A stretch of 64,000 bases of DNA from Alphaproteobacteria bacterium (GTDB lineage Bacteria; Pseudomonadota; Alphaproteobacteria; Caulobacterales; Maricaulaceae), in contig WGNH01000029.1 of NCBI GenBank assembly GCA_016124665.1, positions 1 through 64,000 on the forward strand. The letters are read 5' to 3'. The notes beneath the pieces were generated by a model that saw nothing but the letters and a program-made list of their open reading frames with translations, had not been told where the DNA came from and ran no database searches. Numbering within the stretch: position 1 is the first letter of the stretch; the number at the start of each line of letters is the position of its first letter. Shown piece by piece: positions 1-8,227 of this stretch. The position numbers and the translations under genes were made by a program.

Positions 1-887
1 AGGACTATATCGAGCAGGGATTGTTCACCGCGATCGATCAGGTCAAGGAAGCCACTGGCGAGGACAGCGTCAACACGGTTGGCTATTGCATCGGCGGCAC
101 CATGCTCGCCTCCGCTCTTGCCTTGCTCGAAGCACGCGGCGAAAGCAGCAAGATCGCTTCGGCCACCTTCTTTGCCGCGCAGACCGATTTCGAGCTCGCA
201 GGCGACCTCCTCCTCTTTGTCGATGATGCCTGGTTCAACGAAATCAACCGCCTTATGGAAGCCCAGGGCGGCGTGCTCGACGGCCGCACCATGTCGGACA
301 CATTCAACCTTTTGCGTTCGAATGATCTGGTCTGGTCCTTCGTGGTGTCGAATTACCTGCTCGGCCGCCAGCCACAGGCGTTTGACCTCCTGTACTGGAA
401 TGCCGACCAGACCCGCATGCCGCAAAAGCTGCATCTCTGGTATCTCGAAAATATGTACCGCAAGAACCGGCTCGCCAGGAAAGAGATCGAGATGGACGGT
501 CTGACCCTCGATCTGACAAAAATCAAAACACCGGTCTTCATGCAGGCCAGCCGCGATGATCACATCGCTCCCTACCAGTCCGTTTATCGCGGCGCGAAAC
601 TGTTCGGCGGGCCGGTGCGGTACATGCTGGCCGGATCCGGTCACATTGCCGGCGTCATCAACCATCCCGGCGCCAATAAATACCAGCACTGGGTCAACAA
701 GGACCTGCCGGAGACTGTCGAGCAATGGCTGGACGGCGCAACAGAAGTGCCCGGCTCCTGGTGGGAGGAATGGCGCGACTGGCTGTATGAGCGTTCGGGC
801 GACGATGTACCGGCACGCCAGCCGGGCGATGGCAAGCTGAAACCGATCTGCGATGCGCCGGGCGAATATGTGCTGGTAAGGAGCTGA
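1..887 (+). CDS. phaC: Class I poly(3-hydroxyalkanoate) synthase PhaC, C-terminal part (5' truncated by window edge)
   Basis: Polymerises (R)-3-hydroxyacyl-CoA into PHA storage granules in the cytoplasm. The reading frame is open from base 3 to the stop at 885-887, so the N-terminal half lies outside the window; the TTG at 21 is internal. The lipase-like box GYCIGGT puts the nucleophilic Cys at codon 87-89. The catalytic Asp lies in the SRDDHIAP segment (near 555-560) and the general-base His in GSGHIAG (642-644), so the Cys-Asp-His triad is intact. The C-terminal WLDGATEVPGSWW segment is typical of PhaC. The next gene starts 8 nt downstream. The family is secure; class I is inferred from the alphaproteobacterial context and absence of a phaE neighbour here. 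Confidence 0.93.
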   Translation, partial: DYIEQGLFTAIDQVKEATGEDSVNTVGYCIGGTMLASALALLEARGESSKIASATFFAAQTDFELAGDLLLFVDDAWFNEINRLMEAQGGVLDGRTMSDTFNLLRSNDLVWSFVVSNYLLGRQPQAFDLLYWNADQTRMPQKLHLWYLENMYRKNRLARKEIEMDGLTLDLTKIKTPVFMQASRDDHIAPYQSVYRGAKLFGGPVRYMLAGSGHIAGVINHPGANKYQHWVNKDLPETVEQWLDGATEVPGSWWEEWRDWLYERSGDDVPARQPGDGKLKPICDAPGEYVLVRS

Positions 888-895
888 GCATTGGT

Positions 896-1285
896 ATGAT
901 TGGCCGATGGCTGGCAGATAAGTATACGGCGATCAAACGGCGCTTCGCGGCACCCCGGTTGTTTCTGGCGGACAGGACATTGGTTTACATTGCCGGAGGC
1001 AATGAACAGCGCATGCCCTTTGATGAAATCCAGCGTATTGATGCCTATCCCGGCATGACCGACGCATCATTCCAGTGGGCGGTCGTCTACACCGGCTCCC
1101 GCGATAAAATCACCATTCTGGAAAGCACGGAAAACTTTATCCCGGTCTTTGATGCCGTGCTGGAGCATCTGGGAATGAACGGGCCGGAGACCCGCACAAA
1201 TCTGGTGTCCATGTCGCCCTATGACGGCAAGAACCAGATGAAGCGGATGGTCTATCAGAGGCAAGCATCCACCCCGACGGTTTGA
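896..1285 (+). CDS. Hypothetical protein downstream of phaC
   Basis: A 129-residue protein that I do not recognise. It has no signal peptide or membrane segment. The N-terminus is basic (residues about 8-20) and is followed by alternating hydrophobic strands, which would suit a small PH-like beta fold, but that is a guess. It starts 8 nt after the phaC stop and is probably co-transcribed with it, so a link to PHA granules is possible but unsupported by any motif. The following lysR gene has its own upstream dyad. Confidence 0.6.
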   Translation: MIGRWLADKYTAIKRRFAAPRLFLADRTLVYIAGGNEQRMPFDEIQRIDAYPGMTDASFQWAVVYTGSRDKITILESTENFIPVFDAVLEHLGMNGPETRTNLVSMSPYDGKNQMKRMVYQRQASTPTV

Positions 1286-1305
1286 CAGTCATGTACTTAT
1301 GACTG
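1286..1305. promoter_or_regulatory. Inverted repeat upstream of lysR, candidate operator
   Basis: Perfect 7-bp arms CAGTCAT / ATGACTG flank a 6-nt spacer. The repeat begins directly after the upstream stop codon and ends 33 nt before the LysR start. No T-tract follows, so a terminator is unlikely. LysR proteins commonly bind dyads next to their own gene, so an autoregulatory site is the simplest reading. Confidence 0.4.
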
Positions 1306-1338
1306 GTGCCGCTAGATAACATCCCTATTCTATTTTGA

Positions 1339-2259
1339 ATGAATAACTGGGCAGAATACCAGATCGCACTGGCGATCCATGAATCGGGCAGCCATGCGGC
1401 CGCTGCCAAACATCTAGACGTCTCCCAACCCACGATCAGCCGCGGCCTTCGCGCACTGGAATCGCGTTTGGGAGAACCGCTCTTCGAGCGCCGCGATGGT
1501 GAGAACCGGCCGACCGAGTCCGGCAAGGCTGTTATTCGCCATGCTCTGCGCATGCGGGATGATGCCGCTGCCATCGAACGGGCCATTGCGCGAAGCGAGG
1601 ATGAGATCACCGGCGAAGTCGTGATTTCCGCCAGCGACGGCGTCGGTGGTGACTGGCTGCCGCACGTTCTGGCGTCCTTGCGGGACCGGCATCCCGGCCT
1701 GATTCTGCGCATCGATCTCGGCATGCAAAAAGCCAATCTGGCCGCCGGCGAAGCCGACATAGCCTTGCGCTGGCGATCACCGGGCGAGCAGCAGAGCCTG
1801 ATTGTGCGCAAGGCAGCCACGGTTGGGTGGGGGCTTTATGCCGCCCCGTCCTATCTGGACAAATTCGGGCGCCCCTGGTGCGCCGATCATCTCAAACCCC
1901 ATCGGCTGGTCGACTGGGGCTATATCAATCCCGATGGCTGGCCGGAATCCGACGCGGGAGAGATTGTCCGTCCGATACAAGCCGCCGTCATCGCCAACAG
2001 CGCCTCCAGTCACTTGCAGGCGATGAAGTCCGGCTTTGGCATCGGCATGACATCGCAACGGTTGGCGCGGCAGTCTGGCGACGCTCTCGAGCGGGTCTTG
2101 CCGCAGCATGAAAGCGTACAGGAATTGTTTCTGGTCGCGCATGACGGTGTAAAGCGCAGCCGGCGGCACCGGCTCGTCTTTGACCACCTTGCCGAAAGCT
2201 TCAAACGCGATGCGGCCCATTTCCGTAAAGGTGATTTTTCAGTCTTCGCTGGCGCATAA
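1339..2259 (+). CDS. LysR-family transcriptional regulator
   Basis: A 306-residue DNA-binding regulator of standard LysR length. Residues about 3-62 form the winged helix-turn-helix (AAAKHLDVSQPTISRGLRAL, then LGEPLFERR). Residues about 88-290 form the periplasmic-binding-like effector domain. The effector is unknown. There is no Shine-Dalgarno sequence before the ATG, and a TATTCT hexamer at 1326-1331 ends 7 nt upstream of the start, so the mRNA may be leaderless. The gene converges on the TPR gene through a shared hairpin. The family is certain; the regulon is not predictable here. Confidence 0.9.
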   Translation: MNNWAEYQIALAIHESGSHAAAAKHLDVSQPTISRGLRALESRLGEPLFERRDGENRPTESGKAVIRHALRMRDDAAAIERAIARSEDEITGEVVISASDGVGGDWLPHVLASLRDRHPGLILRIDLGMQKANLAAGEADIALRWRSPGEQQSLIVRKAATVGWGLYAAPSYLDKFGRPWCADHLKPHRLVDWGYINPDGWPESDAGEIVRPIQAAVIANSASSHLQAMKSGFGIGMTSQRLARQSGDALERVLPQHESVQELFLVAHDGVKRSRRHRLVFDHLAESFKRDAAHFRKGDFSVFAGA

Positions 2260-2263
2260 AAAA

Positions 2264-2286
2264 GGGCCGGTCCAGGACCGGCCCTT
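2264..2286 (-). terminator. Bidirectional rho-independent terminator between lysR and the TPR gene
   Basis: A perfect 10-bp inverted repeat, GGGCCGGTCC (2264-2273) and GGACCGGCCC (2275-2284). On the minus strand it is followed by five or more T residues, so it mainly ends the TPR gene, which stops at 2308. On the plus strand only TT follows, giving a weaker end for lysR. Confidence 0.8.
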
Positions 2287-2307
2287 CCAGTTGAGATGCT
2301 GGCCTGC

Positions 2308-2784
2308 CTATTGGGCAGCGGCCAGCGTCCGGGAAGAAACAAGGGCGTGATTTTCGGCAACCACGATTTCATCAGGCGCGATTTGCGACGCCGCCGCAAA
2401 AGCCCGCGCGGAATCTCCCAATCGACCGACGCGATAGAGCACCGCGCCGTAATTGTTGTTGGCCTGCCATGTGACACGGGCTTCCAGAGCATTTTCACAC
2501 GCTTCCAGCGCCGCATCGTATTGGCCTTGCATGGCGCGGGCAGCACACAGATTGGACCAGGCCGCAGATCGGCGGCCGCTGGTCAGCCCTCGCTCGGTTG
2601 CCTGCAGGGCAATGCCGGCCGCCTGCCGGAATTCACCGCCTTCGAATTTACTGGCACTGAGCCGGATTATGCCTGTTGTTGTAGTCTGAACCACAAATTC
2701 GGGTGCATCAGCGGACTGCGCACCCACTACCGGCATGAATGTGATCGTCACGAGTATGGGGAGAAGAGTTTTTATCAGTTTCAT
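2308..2784 (-). CDS. Small secreted TPR-like protein
   Basis: A 158-residue exported protein. I chose the ATG at 2784 because an AAGGAGG Shine-Dalgarno lies 6 nt upstream; an in-frame start at 2859 has no such site. Residues 1-22 form a Sec signal peptide (MKLIKTLLPIL, then VVGAQSA). The mature part has two or three helical repeats of tetratricopeptide type (segments starting AAWSNLCAARAMQG and NNNYGAVLYRVGRL), suggesting a periplasmic protein-binding role. The partner is unknown. It has its own terminator and no operon partner. Confidence 0.7.
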   Translation of the reverse strand: MKLIKTLLPILVTITFMPVVGAQSADAPEFVVQTTTTGIIRLSASKFEGGEFRQAAGIALQATERGLTSGRRSAAWSNLCAARAMQGQYDAALEACENALEARVTWQANNNYGAVLYRVGRLGDSARAFAAASQIAPDEIVVAENHALVSSRTLAAAQ

Positions 2785-2913
2785 AGTCGCCTCCTTGCGA
2801 ACGAGGAGACAGATAAACCTAACCCAGAATGAATAAAATGACCCCGATTGCATCATCAAAATACAATTGTGTATATTCTACCACGTCCGCCCATTCGCGG
2901 CGTGGGCTCGCTA

Positions 2914-4782
2914 TCACGCCTGTCCGAACTGAAGCTCAATATAGCGTTTGTACACGCCTTCCCGGCCGAGCAATTCGTCATGCGTGCCATGATCGGCAAT
3001 ACGACCCTCTTCCATGACAATGATGCGGTCGGCATTGCGCACGGTGGCCAGCCGGTGCGCAATCACCAGGGTTGTCCGGTCCCTGGACGCTGCCTCGAAG
3101 GCAGCCTGGATGACCTGCTCGCTTTCCGGGTCCAGCGCACTGGTCGCTTCATCGAGCAACAGGACCGGCGTATCCCGCAGGACGGCCCGCGCGATGGCTA
3201 TACGCTGACGCTGGCCGCCGGATAGCGTGCCGGCGCTTTCGCCGAGCTGCGTGTCATAGCCCTCGGGCAGCGCCATGATGAAATCATGCGCATTCGCCGC
3301 CACCGCCGCCGCCCTGACCTCGTCTTCCGTGGCCTCCGGACGGCCAAAGCGGATATTCTGCGCCACCGACCCGCTGAACAGGGGCGCATTCTGCTGCACA
3401 ACGGCGAGCTGCCGGCGCAGCGCCTGCGGTTCAACGGAGCGGATATCGGTGCCATCAAGTTCGATGTGCCCGGAGGCTGGATCGTAGAGCCGCAATAATA
3501 GCTGGAAAATGGTCGATTTGCCTGCACCGGAAGGCCCGACCAGGGCCACCGTCTCGCCGGAATGAATTTCAAAGCTGACATCCGACAGCGCCAGCGCCTC
3601 CGGCCGCGCCGGGTAGGCAAAACTGACAGAGCGGAATGAGAGCTCACCCTTCACCGGCATTGCGAGCTGTACCGGGCTGACCGGCGCGGCGATGTCGGTT
3701 TTCGCCGACAGCAATTCCATCAGCCGTTCGGTCGCCCCTGCGGCCCGCATCACTTCCGCATAGGTTTCCGTCAACATGCCGACGCCGCTGACTGCAACAA
3801 AGGCATACATAACAAACTGTGTCATCGCGCCGGGCGTGATCGCTTCCGCCTGCACCTGAACCGCGCCAAACCAGAGCACGGCAATCAATCCGGTCAGAAT
3901 GACCGTGAAAATCACCGCCGTCATGGCTGCACGTACACCGATCCGTTTGAGCGAAATCGCAAAGGTCGATTCAACCACCTGCCGGAAACGTGCGCTCTCT
4001 TCCGGCTCCCGCGTGAAAGCCTGTACGGTTTCAATGGCCTGCAGACTCTCGCCGGCCCGGGCCGAGGCATTTGCCAGCTCATCCTGGGACTCACGCGAAA
4101 GCCGTTGTACGCGGCGGCCGAAGAACAGAATGGGAAGCAGAATGACCGGCCCCATGGCCAGAACCATCAAGGCCAGTTGCCAGTTGACCACGACCATCAA
4201 TGTCAGGGCCCCGGCCGTCGTCGCTACGGTGCGCAGGGCGACCGACACGGACGAGCCGACAACCGTCTGGATCAGCGTCGTATCCGTCGTCAACCGGGAC
4301 AGGACCTCGCCAGTACGCGTATCGACATAAAAGGAGGGGCTGAGCGTCAGCAGATGATCAAACACCGCCCGCCGCAAATCCGCGACCACGCGCTCGCCGA
4401 GGCGGCTGATGAAATAAAAGCGAAAAGCGCTCGCCAGCGCCAGACAAAACGCCACGCCCATTCCGGCCAGGAAATAGCCGGACAGATCCGACCCGATTGA
4501 AAACGCCTCACAGGCCGCCGAATCCGGCGCACCGCCAAAGCCGCAATCGACCACCAGGCGGAACGCCGCCGGCAGGATCAGGGTCAGCCCGGATGCAAGG
4601 ATCAGGAAAATCGAAAATGCGGTCAGCAGGGCCGGATAGCGCATGATATAGGGAATCAGGCGCCGCAGCGGCTTTACGCTGCGGGCTTTTGCACGGTGGG
4701 CGGCATCCCGCTCCATCTCGGCAGCAAATCCGGACCCGCGATCCTTGTCGGCCTGCTGATAGCGGGTGTCGGATGCAGACAT
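2914..4782 (-). CDS. ABC exporter, fused permease and ATPase (MsbA-related)
   Basis: A 622-residue half-transporter that would work as a homodimer in the inner membrane. A cytoplasmic N-terminal tail (about 45 residues) is followed by six membrane helices (about 48-330) and a nucleotide-binding domain (about 380-615). Walker A GPSGAGKS, the Q-loop region, signature LSGGQRQR, Walker B VLLLDEATSALD and the H-loop IAHRL are all intact, so it should be an active ATPase. The layout resembles the MsbA-related exporter group common in alphaproteobacteria. The substrate is unknown, possibly a lipid or amphiphile. The methyltransferase gene lies 34 nt upstream on the same strand. Confidence 0.9.
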   Translation of the reverse strand: MSASDTRYQQADKDRGSGFAAEMERDAAHRAKARSVKPLRRLIPYIMRYPALLTAFSIFLILASGLTLILPAAFRLVVDCGFGGAPDSAACEAFSIGSDLSGYFLAGMGVAFCLALASAFRFYFISRLGERVVADLRRAVFDHLLTLSPSFYVDTRTGEVLSRLTTDTTLIQTVVGSSVSVALRTVATTAGALTLMVVVNWQLALMVLAMGPVILLPILFFGRRVQRLSRESQDELANASARAGESLQAIETVQAFTREPEESARFRQVVESTFAISLKRIGVRAAMTAVIFTVILTGLIAVLWFGAVQVQAEAITPGAMTQFVMYAFVAVSGVGMLTETYAEVMRAAGATERLMELLSAKTDIAAPVSPVQLAMPVKGELSFRSVSFAYPARPEALALSDVSFEIHSGETVALVGPSGAGKSTIFQLLLRLYDPASGHIELDGTDIRSVEPQALRRQLAVVQQNAPLFSGSVAQNIRFGRPEATEDEVRAAAVAANAHDFIMALPEGYDTQLGESAGTLSGGQRQRIAIARAVLRDTPVLLLDEATSALDPESEQVIQAAFEAASRDRTTLVIAHRLATVRNADRIIVMEEGRIADHGTHDELLGREGVYKRYIELQFGQA

Positions 4783-4816
4783 TCATGACTCCTGAGTCGG
4801 GCGCTTCGGACCTGCC

Positions 4817-5437
4817 CTATGGCTTTCTGGCGATAATGAAAACGGCCTTGTGCCCCTCAGGTAGCCATTCCTGAACAATTTCGAAACCGGCTGTGCGCAG
4901 AGCCGCGCTCAAATGCCGCTGTGAAAAGAAAGCGACATAAGGAACGGCACCGAACAAACGCCCGATGGCGAGAAAGGGTTGCAAAAGTCTCATAGTGCCC
5001 GACAGGCAGGCCGTGCTGGAAACGAAATAACCACCGGATTTCAGGAGATCATGAGCCTTGGCGATGCCGGCACCGGGATCCCGCAACAGATGAAGCAGGC
5101 TGTGCATCATCACCATGTCGAATTGCTGACCGGCAAGATCGGGATTATCGAGTCCTCCAACCTCGAAGGTCACATTCTCGATGCCCTGCGCCTGTGCCTT
5201 TGACCGCGCGATCTCGATCATTTTTTCGGAAATGTCGGTGGCCAGAATGTGCTGTGTAAAAGGGGCATGATGGAGTGCCGTCGTACCGGTTCCGCAGCCA
5301 AATTCGATGACCCGGCTGCCCGGGGTAAGCAGGGCGCGGGTCATATCCAGCTTCTTCTGGTACGCAGCTTCATCGTCAAGAGGCTGTGCGGCATATTTTT
5401 CGGCCGTCCGATTCCAGAACCCGGCATCATTATTCAT
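4817..5437 (-). CDS. Class I SAM-dependent methyltransferase
   Basis: A 206-residue Rossmann-fold methyltransferase. Motif I VIEFGCGTGTT (about residues 43-53) binds SAM, followed by the acidic loop ATDISEKMI and a post-motif MMHSLLHLL. The acceptor substrate cannot be inferred. I prefer the ATG at 5437 over the in-frame GTG at 5461 because an AAAGAG purine tract sits at Shine-Dalgarno distance and the protein then begins like its relatives (FWNRTAEKYA). It lies upstream of the ABC exporter on the same strand and may be co-transcribed with it. Confidence 0.85.
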   Translation of the reverse strand: MNNDAGFWNRTAEKYAAQPLDDEAAYQKKLDMTRALLTPGSRVIEFGCGTGTTALHHAPFTQHILATDISEKMIEIARSKAQAQGIENVTFEVGGLDNPDLAGQQFDMVMMHSLLHLLRDPGAGIAKAHDLLKSGGYFVSSTACLSGTMRLLQPFLAIGRLFGAVPYVAFFSQRHLSAALRTAGFEIVQEWLPEGHKAVFIIARKP

Positions 5438-5451
5438 TTTCTGCTCTTTCG

Positions 5452-5548
5452 TTTTGATCACTGGACATGCAGCGGTGACATGCCTTGAATGTCGGCATCA
5501 ATATATAAGTTCGACTCATAAAAGTTGCGCAATTTTGATCAATGGACA
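5452..5548. repeat. Imperfect 16-bp direct repeat upstream of the methyltransferase
   Basis: TTTTGATCACTGGACA (5452-5467) recurs as TTTTGATCAATGGACA (5533-5548), 81 nt apart with one mismatch. Each copy contains the palindrome TGATCA. The pair lies between the rpsI terminator and the methyltransferase start, where a promoter is expected. It may be a paired regulator site or a small duplication. Confidence 0.4.
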
Positions 5549-5603
5549 CACCAGCAGCCGGGTCAGGATTGTGTTCGACGTCATTGCCAGAATCTTTGCC
5601 GAA

Positions 5604-5630
5604 AACAAAACGGGCGGCCCGAAGGACCGC
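5604..5630 (-). terminator. Rho-independent terminator of the rplM-rpsI operon
   Basis: Arms CGGGCGGCCC (5611-5620) and GGACCGCCCG (5621+) form a 10-bp stem with one wobble pair and a GAA-sized loop. On the minus strand it is followed by TTTTGTTTT (5601-5610), 27 nt after the rpsI stop. Confidence 0.85.
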
Positions 5631-5656
5631 CCGTAATACACAGTATAAGCCTTGGT

Positions 5657-6154
5657 TTAGCGCTTGGAGAACTGGAAGCTCCGGCGCGCTTTCTTGCGGC
5701 CATACTTCTTGCGCTCGACCACGCGGCTATCACGGGTCAGGAAGCCTTCGGCTTTCAACGGACCGCGAAGCCCCGGCTCGAACAGGGTCAGGGCCTTGGA
5801 AATACCGTGACGGACCGCACCGGCCTGGCCCGACAATCCACCACCCTTGACGGTGCAGATCACGTCGAACTCGTCCTTGCGTTCGGTCACATCAAATGGC
5901 TGTTGCAGCATCATCCGCAAAACAGGACGCGCGAAATAGACTTCCTGTGCGCGGCCATTCACGGTGATTTTGCCGGAACCGCGCTTGATCCAGACACGGG
6001 CAACGGCGTCCTTGCGCTTGCCAGTCGCATAGGAGCGGCCAAGCTCATCGATCTTCGGTTCAGGCAGCTCGGCGGTTTCATTGGCGACGACGGGCGCATC
6101 TGACTCTTTCAGAGCGTCCTTGAGGTCTTCGAGGGAACGGGCGTTCTCGGACAT
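5657..6154 (-). CDS. rpsI: 30S ribosomal protein S9
   Basis: S9 (uS9) binds 16S rRNA in the small-subunit head; its C-terminal tail contacts P-site tRNA. Conserved elements are [14 protein letters not shown], the [19 protein letters not shown] block and the basic C-terminus [17 protein letters not shown] chose the ATG at 6154 (165 residues): GGAG lies 8 nt upstream and the gap to rplM is 4 nt, whereas the ATG at 6172 would overlap rplM. The N-terminus carries an acidic extension of about 35 residues that is usual in alphaproteobacteria. It is co-transcribed with rplM and followed by a strong terminator. Confidence 0.97.
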   Translation of the reverse strand: MSENARSLEDLKDALKESDAPVVANETAELPEPKIDELGRSYATGKRKDAVARVWIKRGSGKITVNGRAQEVYFARPVLRMMLQQPFDVTERKDEFDVICTVKGGGLSGQAGAVRHGISKALTLFEPGLRGPLKAEGFLTRDSRVVERKKYGRKKARRSFQFSKR

Positions 6155-6158
6155 GGGC

Positions 6159-6623
6159 TTAGCTCCGGACATTCTTGGTATTCATCGACTTGAAGTCGAT
6201 AACTTCAGGCTGTTGAGCCTCATGCGGATGCTCGGTGCCGGCATAAACGCGCAGCTTCGAGAATTGACCCCGGGCGAGCGGGCTGTCTTTTGGCAGCATG
6301 CGCTTCACGGCGAGTTCGACAACGCGTTCCGGATGTTTGCTGCCGAGAATCTTCTCCGGCGACGTCTCCTTGATACCACCCGGGTGACCGGTGTGGCGGT
6401 AGTATCGCTTGTCGCCCATCTTGCGTCCGGTGAACCGGACCTTGTCGGCATTGATAACAATCACATGATCGCCCGTATCAACGTGCGGTGTGAAATCCGG
6501 GCGGTGCTTGCCCCGAAGGCGGGTGGCGACGAACGCTGCGAGACGGCCGACAACGGCATCCTCGGCGTCTACGACGATCCACTTGTTCTCCACCTCCGCA
6601 GGCTTTGCGGTAAAGGTTTTCAT
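6159..6623 (-). CDS. rplM: 50S ribosomal protein L13
   Basis: L13 (uL13) is an early-assembly large-subunit protein that binds 23S rRNA. The 154-residue product has standard length. It carries the signature blocks [32 protein letters not shown] and [12 protein letters not shown]. It is the first gene of the rplM-rpsI operon, with a candidate sigma-70-type promoter about 50-75 nt upstream. Confidence 0.97.
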   Translation of the reverse strand: MKTFTAKPAEVENKWIVVDAEDAVVGRLAAFVATRLRGKHRPDFTPHVDTGDHVIVINADKVRFTGRKMGDKRYYRHTGHPGGIKETSPEKILGSKHPERVVELAVKRMLPKDSPLARGQFSKLRVYAGTEHPHEAQQPEVIDFKSMNTKNVRS

Positions 6624-6671
6624 GATGTGTCTCTCGAACTTCTGGCCGGTTTCAGGCCTGATGGAGCGCGC

Positions 6672-6700
6672 GGGATAGGCCTCTGTGCGTTTGGCGTCAA
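6672..6700 (-). promoter_or_regulatory. Candidate promoter of rplM-rpsI
   Basis: On the minus strand TTGACG (6695-6700) is followed after 17 nt by TATCCC (6672-6677). Transcription would start about 40 nt before the rplM ATG. Spacing is ideal and the -35 is 5/6 consensus; the -10 is weaker, as is common in alphaproteobacteria. Confidence 0.5.
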
Positions 6701-6740
6701 CTGATATTTCAGAGCCACATTAAATCAATATGTTAGTGAT

Positions 6741-6758
6741 ACGGTATTTAGATACCGT
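6741..6758. promoter_or_regulatory. Perfect inverted repeat upstream of the phoX-like gene
   Basis: ACGGTAT (6741-6747) and ATACCGT (6752-6758) with a 4-nt spacer lie in an AT-rich gap between the divergent rplM and PhoX-like genes. No T-run follows either side closely enough for a terminator. It does not resemble a Pho box (CTGTCAT repeats). A dimeric regulator site for one of the two genes is the likely role. Confidence 0.45.
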
Positions 6759-6838
6759 AGAAATAATAAGTTTTTGTAAGACTCTTTTGCCTGTGTGAGC
6801 GCACGGCTAGAAAAGTCGCAGCTTCAGGGATTACAGAC

Positions 6839-8227
6839 ATGCTCAATCGACGTCAGTTTCTTCGCAACACCGCCGCAGCGACAGCCGCCTTCTCAGGCCT
6901 TGCCGCAGTATCCGGCTGCGCCAGGGCGGATAATGCCCCGCTCGCGATTACACCGCCGAATCTGGTTCCTGACCCGGCCGGTCTGCTCGATCTGCCGCCG
7001 GGCTTTTCCTATTCGGTCATTTCAACCGAAGGCGACGAGATGGATGACGGCCTGCTGACGCCGGGTGATTTTGACGGCATGGCCGCCTTCGAAACGTCCG
7101 ACGGTCTGACGCTCGTGCGTAATCACGAATTGCACCCGTTCGAGTTTGAAAAATCCCCCTTCGGCCCGGAGGCCGCACGATTGGGCTTGATTGATCCGGC
7201 CCGCCTCTATGACCGCCGCGATGACGGGACCGGCCTGCTGGGAGGAACGTCGACACTTGTTCTGGACCCGGTCACACTGGAACTGAAGCAACATTTCCTG
7301 TCACTGGGCGGCACCTATAACAATTGTGCCGGTGGCCCGACGCCCTGGGGCAGCTGGCTCACCTGCGAGGAAACCGTTGACCGCCGGGGCGATCACCTTG
7401 ACCGCGACCATGGCTTTGTCTTCGAGGTTCCCGCCTCCGCGCGCGAACTGGTCCGCGCCGAACCTCTGGTGGGGCTGGGCCGATTCCGGCACGAAGCCGT
7501 TGCCATCGATCCGGGCACAGGAATCACCTATCTGACCGAAGATGAGTACGATAACTGCCTGTTTTACCGTTTCATTCCAGACCGGCCAGGCGAATTGCAG
7601 CGCGGCGGCAGGCTGCAGGCGCTGAAAATCCGCGGCCAAAACGGCTTTGACACGCGCAACTGGGACGCGCGGAATTTCCAACCGGGCGACAGCCTGACCG
7701 TCGAATGGATGGATGTCGAAGACAGCGCCAATCCGGACAACGACATCGCGATTCGTCATATCGCCTTGGGCGCAGCTCAATTCACGCGTGGCGAAGGCAT
7801 CTGGTTCGGAGAAAACGAGCTTTACTTCACCTGTACCGATGGCGGTCCCGCGCGCCAGGGCCAGATCTTCCGCTATATTCCGTCGCCGCACGAAGGAATG
7901 CCGGCCGAAGCCACTGAGCCGGCACGGCTGGAACTGTTCATCGAGAGCCCCGGTGATGAAACCATGGGGATGTGCGATAATATAACGATTGCGCCCTGGG
8001 GTGATCTGATCGTGGCCGAGGATGGACGCGGCGAACAGTACATTCGCGGCGTGACGCCAGCCGGACGTATCTATACGCTTGCCCGGAACGCGTTTAACGA
8101 AAACAGCGGCTACAGTGAGTTTTGTGGACCATGCTTCTCTCCGGACGGAACTATTCTCTTCGTCAACGTACAGTCAGAACCTTCGCGGACGTTTGCGGTC
8201 CGGGGGCCCTGGCACGAATTGGGCTGA
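6839..8227 (+). CDS. PhoX/DUF839-family secreted phosphatase, Tat signal
   Basis: A 462-residue protein of the PhoX alkaline-phosphatase family, which hydrolyses phosphate esters outside the inner membrane using iron and calcium. The N-terminus carries a twin-arginine signal (NRRQFLRN, hydrophobic stretch, then GCA, perhaps a lipobox). Family motifs are NHELHPFE (about residues 97-104), TPWGSWLTCEE (about 167-177), YLTEDEYDN, LIVAEDG and the C-terminal GPCFSPDGTILFVNVQ. It is shorter than classical PhoX (about 600-650), matching the compact DUF839 subgroup. The downstream phytase-like gene overlaps it by about 97 nt, arguing for coupled expression and joint organic-phosphate scavenging (inference). 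Confidence 0.85.
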   Translation: MLNRRQFLRNTAAATAAFSGLAAVSGCARADNAPLAITPPNLVPDPAGLLDLPPGFSYSVISTEGDEMDDGLLTPGDFDGMAAFETSDGLTLVRNHELHPFEFEKSPFGPEAARLGLIDPARLYDRRDDGTGLLGGTSTLVLDPVTLELKQHFLSLGGTYNNCAGGPTPWGSWLTCEETVDRRGDHLDRDHGFVFEVPASARELVRAEPLVGLGRFRHEAVAIDPGTGITYLTEDEYDNCLFYRFIPDRPGELQRGGRLQALKIRGQNGFDTRNWDARNFQPGDSLTVEWMDVEDSANPDNDIAIRHIALGAAQFTRGEGIWFGENELYFTCTDGGPARQGQIFRYIPSPHEGMPAEATEPARLELFIESPGDETMGMCDNITIAPWGDLIVAEDGRGEQYIRGVTPAGRIYTLARNAFNENSGYSEFCGPCFSPDGTILFVNVQSEPSRTFAVRGPWHELG

